A stretch of DNA of 8,829 nucleotides from assembly GCA_037147235.1 (NCBI GenBank), contig JBAWVO010000270.1, positions 1-8,829 on the forward strand, written 5' to 3'. The stretch's first letter is position 1. Every line of letters begins with the position of its first letter. A program made the position numbers and the translations under genes. Source of the DNA: JANXQG01 sp037147235 (GTDB taxonomy: Bacteria > Planctomycetota > Planctomycetia > Pirellulales > Thermoguttaceae). A model generated the notes under the pieces. The model worked only from the letters and a program-made list of their open reading frames with translations, was not told where the DNA came from and searched no databases. This document shows positions 1 to 5,684 of this stretch, in pieces.

Positions 1-1
1 A

Positions 2-1309
2 GGTAAGGGTGATGGCTGTGGTGACGGCAAGGGCGCGGGTGACGGCAAGGGCAGCAAGGCTTGCCCCTGCAAAGACGATGGCAAAGGGGATGGTACGGGG
101 TCTGGTGATGGAGCCGGCCCTGGATCGGGTAGCGGACCTGGGCCGGGCAGCGGATCGGGCTGCGGACCTGGATCCGGACCTGGCGGTGGATGCCCGTGTG
201 GCGGCGGCCCGGGACCCTATGGCCCTACTCCTTATGCCGTAGGACCGAAAGTTCCTAACCCTTATGGCAATTACGCGCCCTATCGCTACCCTGTTCCCCG
301 CGGCTACCCTGTTCCCTACGGCTACCCTGTACCCGTTGGCTACCCTGTGCCCGGTGGCTACTCCGCCCCCTCGAGACCTGGGCAACCTGGGGCGCCTGCT
401 CACACGAATCCAGACGTGTCCATGGTGCCTCTCCCCAAGTTGAAGTTGGACAAAATCCCGGAGTTGGTCCTCTACGTTACTGCCGGTGACCCTGCCGGTC
501 CGGGCAAGGTCTATCAGGTCAAGGGCCAGGACGGTCAGGTGATGGGCAAAGTGAATCTGCCCGAAACCGCGACGGGCATCGACATGTATCGCGATCATGG
601 CGTCGTGTTGGCCAGCCCACGCAACGGTGGCAAGATCCAGCAAATTGACGACACGGGCAAATTGTCCACGATCATCGAGAAGGATCCGGCCCTTCCCCAC
701 CCGGTTAAGATTTCAATGCCGGGTAACTCGGACACGATGGTCGTGGCCGACGATGTGGCCAACCAGCTTGTGATGTCCACCATCGCCGGTACCAAGACGA
801 AGGTTTATCAGAAGTTCGATCCGAAGTATAGCTCGCAGCCGATGTCGGTGGCCGTGGCCAACGACAAGGGCGTCGTCTTTAGCAGCGATGCCGAACCGGG
901 CGTCCATAAGTTCATGGGTGACCAGTCGGCTCGCGGCGATAAGCCGGTGTTGCCCGCAAGCGGCGGTGTTGCGGCGGATCACAGCTCGTTGCGTTGGGCG
1001 GCCGCCCAGGCCCCGAACGTCATCAAAGTCTATGAAGGTCAGCAGTTCCTCAAGAACCTCCGTCTGCCTCCCCAAAAGAGTTTCTACAAGGGCGGCCTGA
1101 TGTCGTTCGGTCCCGACGGTTCGCTCTGCGTAGCCGTTCAGGACTCCGAAAACGAACAAGGCGATGTTTGGATTCTCTGCTTCCATGTCGACAAAGAGCA
1201 AGTGACTAATTCCTTTAAGTGGACAAACGAAGAAATGCACGGCTTTGCCGTGGGAACGCGCCTGCTCTGGGATCGGCACTCGCCGAGTGGCTACAAGAGT
1301 ACGTTCTAA
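2..1309 (+). CDS. Gly/Cys-rich, YPVPxG-repeat protein with beta-propeller-like C-terminal domain (5'-truncated)
   Basis: The reading frame is open from the first codon of the window (base 2) to the TAA at 1307-1309. It gives 435 visible residues and the true start lies upstream. The GTG at 347 is internal: the frame upstream of it is uninterrupted and carries a clear amino-acid pattern. Visible residues 1-75 are a low-complexity Gly segment with GDGKG, GSGSGP and CPC motifs. Residues about 76-130 are Pro/Tyr-rich and include four tandem YPVPxG hexapeptides. Residues about 137-435 alternate hydrophobic strands with Gly/Asp turns, for example GKVYQVKGQDGQVMGKV, DDTGKLSTIIEKD and SFGPDGSLCVAV. 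That pattern resembles an NHL/SMP-30-like beta-propeller, but this is inference from pattern and I cannot name a family. The disordered N-terminus suggests an extracellular or envelope protein, though no signal peptide is visible because the 5' end is missing. No enzymatic motif was recognised. Confidence 0.8.
   Translation, partial: GKGDGCGDGKGAGDGKGSKACPCKDDGKGDGTGSGDGAGPGSGSGPGPGSGSGCGPGSGPGGGCPCGGGPGPYGPTPYAVGPKVPNPYGNYAPYRYPVPRGYPVPYGYPVPVGYPVPGGYSAPSRPGQPGAPAHTNPDVSMVPLPKLKLDKIPELVLYVTAGDPAGPGKVYQVKGQDGQVMGKVNLPETATGIDMYRDHGVVLASPRNGGKIQQIDDTGKLSTIIEKDPALPHPVKISMPGNSDTMVVADDVANQLVMSTIAGTKTKVYQKFDPKYSSQPMSVAVANDKGVVFSSDAEPGVHKFMGDQSARGDKPVLPASGGVAADHSSLRWAAAQAPNVIKVYEGQQFLKNLRLPPQKSFYKGGLMSFGPDGSLCVAVQDSENEQGDVWILCFHVDKEQVTNSFKWTNEEMHGFAVGTRLLWDRHSPSGYKSTF
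287..358 (+). repeat. Four tandem 18-bp units encoding YPVPxG
   Basis: Four consecutive 18-bp units start at 287, 305, 323 and 341. Each begins TACCCTGT and ends GGC, and they encode YPVPRG, YPVPYG, YPVPVG and YPVPGG. The units differ mainly at the variable fifth residue and at wobble positions. The repeat is in frame with the surrounding gene and forms the Pro/Tyr-rich linker between the Gly-rich segment and the propeller-like domain. Confidence 0.9.
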
Positions 1310-1364
1310 CGGCAAGTCGATTGTCACGGAAAGAAAAAAGGCGATTCTGGTTTTGGGTGCGACG

Positions 1365-1426
1365 GTAGGATGGGCTTTAGCCCGTCTCCGGTAAACGCTG
1401 GATTGTCGGGCTAAGGCCCAACTTAC
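1365..1426. repeat. Imperfect palindrome, planctomycete-style REP-like element
   Basis: The left arm 1365-1384 and the right arm 1407-1426 are reverse complements at 17 of 20 positions, separated by a 22-bp loop. The arm core, GGGCTTTAGCCCG against CGGGCTAAGGCCC, has the look of interspersed palindromes common between planctomycete genes; that resemblance is from memory. Transcribed RNA could form a stable stem, so it could stabilise the upstream mRNA 3' end or weakly terminate, but there is no T-tract after it. Confidence 0.7.
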
Positions 1427-1440
1427 GATTACGCATGTTT

Positions 1441-1491
1441 CGCACCTAAAACTGGAAGAGCCGAAAAGAGGCAATTCTGGTTTTGGGTGCG
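1441..1491 (+). promoter_or_regulatory. Stem-loop just upstream of the secreted-protein start
   Basis: Bases 1441-1462 can pair with 1470-1491 across a 7-base loop (1463-1469). Seventeen of 22 positions are Watson-Crick pairs and two more are G-U in RNA. The stem ends three bases before the probable ribosome binding site AAAGG (1495-1499) of the gene starting at 1508. It may therefore affect translation of that gene or protect the mRNA. The right arm is also one copy of the 29-bp direct repeat, so the hairpin may simply be a by-product of repeat insertion. Confidence 0.4.
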
Positions 1492-1507
1492 CGAAAAGGT
1501 ATCTCTC

Positions 1508-2212
1508 ATGCGAGTTATAACCGTTGGTTTTGCGTTGGCTGCGTCTGTCTTGCTGTTGGCGTTTAATGCGTCGGCCCAGACCGTGCAGTTGCCCACGTTC
1601 TCGTATACGGGCGTCGGCACGACGGTCATGGTGCCTGACCGCGGTGCGGCCTACCTCGGCGGCATTAGTCGTGCAGCGACGGGCCGGAGCGAGTTTGGCG
1701 TACCCGGGATAGCACTTCCTGGGTTCCAGAACCGTGGCATTGGACAAGATCGGAGTGCAACGAGTTTCTGGGCCACGGCCACCATCCATGACTTTGACGC
1801 CATGGATCAGGCATTGCTCAACACGCCTTCGCCCGACGGTTTTGCAAGAACATATCCCAGCATACCCCGCAGTCTGCCGGAAACCCCGGCGGCTATCGCA
1901 GGGCGTACTTTTCAGCGAAATGCTGCCAATTTGGCAGGAAATTGGCGGGTCGAACCGGACTCGCCCGCTCCCGTGAGCGATGCGGTTGCGGAGCAAGCCA
2001 ATCGGGCGACTCGCCAGGCCACCCGGGCCGACGAGGCCGACAACTTTTTCGCTCGCGGACAACAGGCCGAGGCCGACGGCAAGCCGAACGTGGCGAAGAT
2101 CTACTATCAGATGGCCGTTCGGCGTGCCGCGGGCCACCTGAAGCAACAGGCTCAGGCCCGACTGGATGTCGTCAGTGGCCGAAACAGTACCTTGGCGAAG
2201 AACACGCCCTGA
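1508..2212 (+). CDS. Small secreted protein with secretin-tail-like motif and helical C-terminus
   Basis: A 234-residue protein. I chose the ATG at 1508 over the in-frame GTG at 1487 because it gives a clean Sec signal peptide (MRVITVGFALAASVLLLAF, predicted cleavage after ASA at residue 23), because AAAGG lies 8 bases upstream, and because the GTG falls inside an intergenic repeat. Residues about 38-98 (GTTVMVPDRGAAYLGGISR, then GRSEFGVPG and NRGIGQDRSAT) resemble the C-terminal gate/lip stretch of type II/III secretins (V-P-D-G-G-T...L-G-G, then E-x-G-V-P). The Gly-Gly-Thr of the consensus is degenerate and the rest of the secretin is absent. Residues about 176-222 look like a TPR-type helical hairpin (FFARGQQAEADGKPNVAKIYY). 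It is exported, and too small to form a secretin channel by itself. The function is unknown; a part in envelope assembly is only a guess from the motif. Confidence 0.8.
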   Translation: MRVITVGFALAASVLLLAFNASAQTVQLPTFSYTGVGTTVMVPDRGAAYLGGISRAATGRSEFGVPGIALPGFQNRGIGQDRSATSFWATATIHDFDAMDQALLNTPSPDGFARTYPSIPRSLPETPAAIAGRTFQRNAANLAGNWRVEPDSPAPVSDAVAEQANRATRQATRADEADNFFARGQQAEADGKPNVAKIYYQMAVRRAAGHLKQQAQARLDVVSGRNSTLAKNTP

Positions 2213-2229
2213 TCGGTGGCTCTTTCCTC

Positions 2230-2259
2230 TTGACACCCCCCCGTCACCGGCAGTAATCT
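2230..2259 (+). promoter_or_regulatory. Candidate sigma70-like promoter for the signalling operon
   Basis: TTGACA (2230-2235) is a perfect -35 hexamer. It is followed after 18 bp by TAATCT (2254-2259), a weak -10 that keeps the T, A and final T of TATAAT. This gap is the last non-coding space before the gene cluster starting at 2294, which makes it the logical promoter position. Planctomycete promoter consensus is poorly defined and the -10 is poor, so this is tentative. Confidence 0.35.
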
Positions 2260-2277
2260 CTTGGGGCTGTAAAGTCT

Positions 2278-2286
2278 GGAAGGGAG
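2278..2286 (+). promoter_or_regulatory. Ribosome binding site for the histidine kinase
   Basis: The purine run GGAAGGGAG ends 7 bases before the ATG at 2294. It supports that start and suggests efficient independent initiation for the first gene of the cluster, unlike the following gene, whose start overlaps the previous stop and has only a weak upstream GGGG. Confidence 0.65.
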
Positions 2287-2293
2287 CCGGAAG

Positions 2294-3865
2294 ATGAGCG
2301 AAATCAGCGAACTTTTGGGGGAAAACTCTGACACGGTCTTCCGTGCGCTGGCGGAATGTGTTCCCGATTTCGTTTGCATGGCAACCACGCACGGCGAGCT
2401 GTTCTATCTGAACTCGGCCGCCCGTCGCTGGATCGGACTGGACGAGGAAGCCTCGCTTGCCACCGTCACCTTGCACGACTTCTATACCGACGACTCCTGG
2501 CGGGAACTCCGCGACATGGCCGTGCCTGGCGTGAACAAGACTGGCCAGTGGGAGGGCATCAGCCGGCTGCGGAACATCAAGACCGGCCAGGAGTCGAGCG
2601 TTTTGACCTTCATGTTTCGCGTGAAAATGTCCCAGGGCGAGCGGTCGAGTTGCTTGGCCATCGTGCATCGGGATGCGGAAGCGTCCAACCACCTTCGAGA
2701 AAGCCTCAGCGAGGCCCAAGCACGGAAGAATTCCATTCTCGAATCCTCGCTCGATCCGATCATCACCATCAATCATGAGGGGGTGATCATCGAGTTTAAT
2801 CGGGCTGCGGAGCAGACCTTTGGTCACTCGCGGGAAAAAGTACTCGGCACGCGGCCTTCGGACGTACTCTTTCCGCCCTCGCTTAGTGCCGGGCACCGCA
2901 GCCGCATCGAGCGCTACCTGGAAGCGGGCGAGGGATCGATGCTCGGCAAGCGCGTCGAAGTCACGGCCTCACGGAGCAACGGTGAAGTGTTTCACGCCGA
3001 GATGGCCATGACGATCGGCCGGATCGGCGGTGCGCCGGTGCTGACCTTTTTCGTCCGCGACATCAGTGCCCGCAAGAAGGCCGAAGAACAGCAGGGCCGC
3101 TATGCGGCCGAACTGGAGCGATCCAACCGTGACCTGGAGCAGTTCGCTTATGTGGCCTCGCACGACTTACAGGAGCCGCTCCGCAAGATCCGCGCTTTCG
3201 GCGACCGGCTGGAAGTGAAGTGCAAGGAGCTTCTGGACGAAACGGCGCAGGAGTGTGTCAGCCGGATGCAAAACGCCGCCGCGCGGATGCAAGAATTGAT
3301 CGAGGGCCTGCTGACCCTTTCCCGCGTCACCTCGCATGCTCGCGATTTCGTGCAGGTCGATCTGAGCGAGATTGTTCAGCAGGTGGTTAGTGACCTGGAA
3401 TCGCAGATCGAGCGTGTGCATGGGCAAGTGCAGGTGGGCAAACTGCCGACGATCCAGGCCGAGCCGCTGCAAATCCGCATGTTGCTCCAGAACCTGATCG
3501 CCAACGCGCTGAAGTTCCACCGTCCCGACGAGCCGCCCGTCGTGAAGATTGAGGCCCGTTATGTGCTGCCGCGAGACCAGCGCCAATCGCGGAAATCGCT
3601 CGCCGAGGAGAAGTGCCGCATCACGGTCGAGGACAACGGCATCGGTTTTGACCAGCAATATGCCGAGCGTATCTTCGGCATTTTCCAGCGGCTACACCCG
3701 CGCGACGTCTACGAAGGGACAGGTATCGGGCTGGCGATTTGCCGGCGGATTGTCGAGTATCACAACGGCCAGATTTCGGCCCACGGCATGCCCGGAAATG
3801 GGTCGACCTTTGAAGTGCTGCTGCCGGTGGCTCAGGCGAAAAAGAAACGTAACGGGGCAGAATGA
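2294..3865 (+). CDS. Soluble PAS-PAS sensor histidine kinase
   Basis: A 523-residue hybrid-free histidine kinase with no signal peptide or membrane segment, so it should sense a cytoplasmic signal. PAS 1 spans about residues 12-128. PAS 2 (about 143-260) starts ILESSLDPIITINHEGVIIEFN and ends in the usual VRDIS. A short coiled coil (about 258-285) leads to the HisKA helix FAYVASHDLQEPLRKI, with the phosphoacceptor His at 290. The HATPase domain shows an N box (LLQNLIANALKFHRP, Asn400 and Asn404), G1 (DNGIGF, 447-452), an F box (FGIFQRLH) and G2 (GTGIGL, 475-480). All catalytic motifs are intact. The SHDLQEPLR H box is of the kind found in phytochrome-like and related PAS kinases that pair with Rcp1-type regulators, which fits the next gene. 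The gene ends in an ATGA overlap with that gene. The ligand or cofactor of the PAS domains cannot be told. Confidence 0.93.
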   Translation: MSEISELLGENSDTVFRALAECVPDFVCMATTHGELFYLNSAARRWIGLDEEASLATVTLHDFYTDDSWRELRDMAVPGVNKTGQWEGISRLRNIKTGQESSVLTFMFRVKMSQGERSSCLAIVHRDAEASNHLRESLSEAQARKNSILESSLDPIITINHEGVIIEFNRAAEQTFGHSREKVLGTRPSDVLFPPSLSAGHRSRIERYLEAGEGSMLGKRVEVTASRSNGEVFHAEMAMTIGRIGGAPVLTFFVRDISARKKAEEQQGRYAAELERSNRDLEQFAYVASHDLQEPLRKIRAFGDRLEVKCKELLDETAQECVSRMQNAAARMQELIEGLLTLSRVTSHARDFVQVDLSEIVQQVVSDLESQIERVHGQVQVGKLPTIQAEPLQIRMLLQNLIANALKFHRPDEPPVVKIEARYVLPRDQRQSRKSLAEEKCRITVEDNGIGFDQQYAERIFGIFQRLHPRDVYEGTGIGLAICRRIVEYHNGQISAHGMPGNGSTFEVLLPVAQAKKKRNGAE

Positions 3866-4344
3866 TGGCGAACAAGCGCGGGCCTTGCACAATTCTCATG
3901 GCCGACGACGATGCCGATGACTGCCTCTTGGTTCGGGAGGCGTTGCGCGAGGCGAAGCAACCGCACGATCTGCGGGTCGTCCGCGACGGCCAGCAGTTGC
4001 TGGATTACCTGCGACGGCTGGGCGAATATCAGCAGTCCCCCGATGTCCCGCGGCCCGACTTGATTTTGTTGGACCTGAAGATGCCGCGAAAAGACGGCCG
4101 AGAGGCCCTCAGCGAAGTCAAAGCAGATCCCCGCTTGCGGAGCATTCCTATCGTGGTACTCACAACCTCCACGGCTCACGACGACATCGGTTTTTGTTAC
4201 CGCATGGGCGTGAACTCCTATATCACCAAGCCGGCCACGTTCCGCGGTCTGGTCGATCTGCTGGCCACGGTGAGCAAGTATTGGTTTGAACTGGTCGAGT
4301 TACCCGTTGTGGAATTGGAACGACACAGGGGCCCGATCGAATGA
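3862..4344 (+). CDS. Single-domain response regulator, Rcp1-like
   Basis: A 160-residue stand-alone receiver. The acidic pocket is ADDDADD (Asp15-17), the phosphorylated Asp is Asp71 in ILLDLKMPRKDG, followed by VLTTS (Thr101/102) and ITKPA (Lys123). The long alpha2 stretch (LLDYLRRLGEYQQ) and the YWFELVELP ending are typical of the Rcp1 family, small regulators that work with phytochrome-like and PAS histidine kinases. There is no output domain, so it acts by protein contact or as a phosphate shuttle or sink. Its ATG overlaps the kinase stop in ATGA (a second ATG at 3865 is also possible) and no strong Shine-Dalgarno is present, so translation is probably coupled to the kinase. It is the likely direct partner of the kinase at 2294; that pairing is inference from position and family. 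Confidence 0.93.
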   Translation: MMANKRGPCTILMADDDADDCLLVREALREAKQPHDLRVVRDGQQLLDYLRRLGEYQQSPDVPRPDLILLDLKMPRKDGREALSEVKADPRLRSIPIVVLTTSTAHDDIGFCYRMGVNSYITKPATFRGLVDLLATVSKYWFELVELPVVELERHRGPIE

Positions 4345-5684
4345 AACCAATTGGTCCGAAAGCCGAACTTCAAAGTGTCCATATCCTTTTGGTTGAGGAT
4401 GATCCGGACGACGTGTGGGTCATGCGCAACCTGCTGGGCGACCGCTGGGACGGACCGTTCAAATTGAGCCATGTGGAACTGCTATCCGCCGGCTTGGAGC
4501 GGCTCAGCGAGTTCCCCTTCGATATCATCCTGCTCGATCTATCGCTCCCCGACAGCCAGGGCCTGGAGACCTTCTTCACCATGCACGCGCACGCCAATAA
4601 CGTGCCGATCGTGGTGCTTTCAGGTTATAACGACGAGTCGTCGGCAGTAAAGGCCGTGCAGGCCGGTGCCCAGGACTATTTGGTCAAGGGCCAGGTCGAT
4701 GACAATCTGCTGGTCCGTTCGATCCGCTACGCCATCGAGCGCACGCGGCGATACAAGGCCGAAGCCGCTTTGCGTGACGCATCGGAAGAATTCCGCGCCG
4801 CCCGAGAGATCCAACAGCGGCTCTTCCCGTCCAAAGCACCCAAGCTGCCGGGCTTCGACATCGCGGGTGCTCTCTATCCGGCCAAGGCCACCGCGGGCGA
4901 CTACTTCGATTATATTCCCATGCTGGACAACTGCCTCGGCGTGGTCGTTGGTGACGTCAGCAGCCATGGCATGGGGCCGGCCCTGCTGATGTCGGAAACG
5001 CGGGCTTGCCTGCGAACTTTGGCCCTGGGCCTAAGCGATGTGGGGGAGATCCTCACGCGGGCAAACCGGATGCTCTCGGCCGACACGCACGACTTCCACT
5101 TTGTGACCCTCGCCCTAGCCAAGCTCGACCCAATCCAGTGCGAAGTGGTCTATGGCGGCGCCGGCCAGCGGAGCTACCTGCTGCACAGCGACCGGAGCGT
5201 GACCGTGCTGGATAGCACGAGCCTGCCGCTGGGAGTCGATGCGGATACCCGTGTGCCCACGGCCCCACCACTATCGCTGCAACCGGGCGATGTGCTGCTG
5301 CTGTTGACCGACGGGGTCATGGAGGCCGAATCGGCTCATCGCCAGCGTTTTGGCGTCGGGCGAACCCTGGAAGTGATCCAAGCATGCCGCGACCAGCCTG
5401 CCGAGCAGATCATCGCCGCACTGCGACGAGAACTCGATGAGTTTTGCGCGAACCAGCCGATGCAAGACGATGTGACCATCGTCATCGTCAAATTTTTGGG
5501 ATCCTCCGGTCCCGTGTGCGGAATACGAAAAATTGGGATCTCCGCCGAGTTTGCGGATAATTGTGGTGCGGGCGTCCCGCCTGCCCAAGATGTTGTGGTT
5601 GAACTAGGCAGGCGAGACGCCCGCACCACAAACTTGGCGAAGAGCCGAAAAATTGTAGACAATGGGAAGGAGTGCCCAATATGA
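4341..5684 (+). CDS. Receiver-PP2C (RsbU/SpoIIE-type) serine phosphatase with repeat-derived tail
   Basis: A 447-residue two-domain protein starting in an ATGA overlap with the previous gene, with AGGGG 9 bases upstream. The receiver (about 11-130) has VEDDPDD (Glu19, Asp20 and Asp21), phosphoacceptor Asp66 (ILLDLSLPD), Ser94 and Lys116 (LVKGQ). A helical linker (about 131-160) leads through AREIQQRLFPS into a PP2C/SpoIIE catalytic domain with metal-binding acids in AGDYFDY (Asp187), VGDVSSHG (Asp205), LLTDGVMEAE (Asp324) and QDDVTIVIV (Asp376/377). All are intact. Phosphorylation of the receiver presumably controls dephosphorylation of a phosphoserine STAS protein in a sigma-factor partner switch, as in RsbU-like proteins; no such partner is encoded nearby. 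The family normally ends near residue 385. The last 62 residues have no family resemblance and are translated partly from the palindromic repeat at 5561-5631. They are probably dispensable. Confidence 0.92.
   Translation: MKPIGPKAELQSVHILLVEDDPDDVWVMRNLLGDRWDGPFKLSHVELLSAGLERLSEFPFDIILLDLSLPDSQGLETFFTMHAHANNVPIVVLSGYNDESSAVKAVQAGAQDYLVKGQVDDNLLVRSIRYAIERTRRYKAEAALRDASEEFRAAREIQQRLFPSKAPKLPGFDIAGALYPAKATAGDYFDYIPMLDNCLGVVVGDVSSHGMGPALLMSETRACLRTLALGLSDVGEILTRANRMLSADTHDFHFVTLALAKLDPIQCEVVYGGAGQRSYLLHSDRSVTVLDSTSLPLGVDADTRVPTAPPLSLQPGDVLLLLTDGVMEAESAHRQRFGVGRTLEVIQACRDQPAEQIIAALRRELDEFCANQPMQDDVTIVIVKFLGSSGPVCGIRKIGISAEFADNCGAGVPPAQDVVVELGRRDARTTNLAKSRKIVDNGKECPI
5561..5631. repeat. Near-perfect palindrome inside the 3' end of the phosphatase gene
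   Basis: Arms 5561-5584 and 5608-5631 are reverse complements at 23 of 24 positions, with a 23-bp loop. The arm core is GTGGTGCGGGCGTC. Fainter symmetry continues outward (CGCCGAGTTTG on the left against the complement of CAAACTTGGCG on the right). The 10-mer CGAAAAATTG flanks the whole structure at 5526-5535 and 5646-5655. It looks like a dispersed intergenic repeat that has been captured in frame by the coding sequence. Confidence 0.85.
5665..5672 (+). promoter_or_regulatory. Shine-Dalgarno deciding the start of the Cys-rich/chagasin-like protein
   Basis: GGAAGGAG lies 8 bases before the ATG at 5681 and overlaps the rival in-frame GTG at 5672, which therefore cannot use it. The site is just downstream of ATTGT-AG-ACAAT (5652-5663), a short inverted repeat that might influence initiation. 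Confidence 0.7.

Larger units (their letters stand above)
1333..1491. repeat. Composite intergenic repeat: 29-bp direct repeats bracketing a palindrome
   Basis: The gap between the first two genes holds no gene but is highly structured. A 29-bp sequence at 1333-1361 recurs at 1463-1491 with 27 of 29 bases identical; the core ATTCTGGTTTTGGGTGCG is exact in both copies. Between them lie a palindrome (1365-1426) and, at 1441-1462, an inverted partial copy of the same repeat. The arrangement resembles a small non-coding, REP/MITE-like mobile element or a pair of them. No transposase is present, so mobilisation would have to be in trans. I see no clear Rho-independent terminator in this gap. Confidence 0.75.

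Noticed and set aside
9..242. A 77-codon + strand frame at the window start
   Set aside because: It overlaps the Gly-rich coding frame (frame of base 2) in another phase. Its Ala/Arg/Asp pattern is simply the shifted reading of GGN repeats.
1310..1440. Rho-independent terminator after the propeller-like gene
   Set aside because: The 1365-1426 palindrome has no T-tract after its stem and a 22-base loop, so it fits a dispersed repeat better than a terminator.
1487..1507. GTG at 1487 as start of the secretin-motif protein
   Set aside because: It lies within the 29-bp repeat, has no Shine-Dalgarno, and would put charged residues before an already complete signal peptide at 1508.
713..2896. A 727-codon open frame on the - strand
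   Set aside because: It lies opposite three well-supported + strand genes and runs through the intergenic repeats. Its Arg/His-rich composition shows no domain, so it is a product of GC-rich codon bias on the other strand.
2294..3865. Bacteriophytochrome
   Set aside because: The H box is phytochrome-like, but there are no GAF or PHY domains and no bilin-binding region. The sensory part consists of two PAS domains only.
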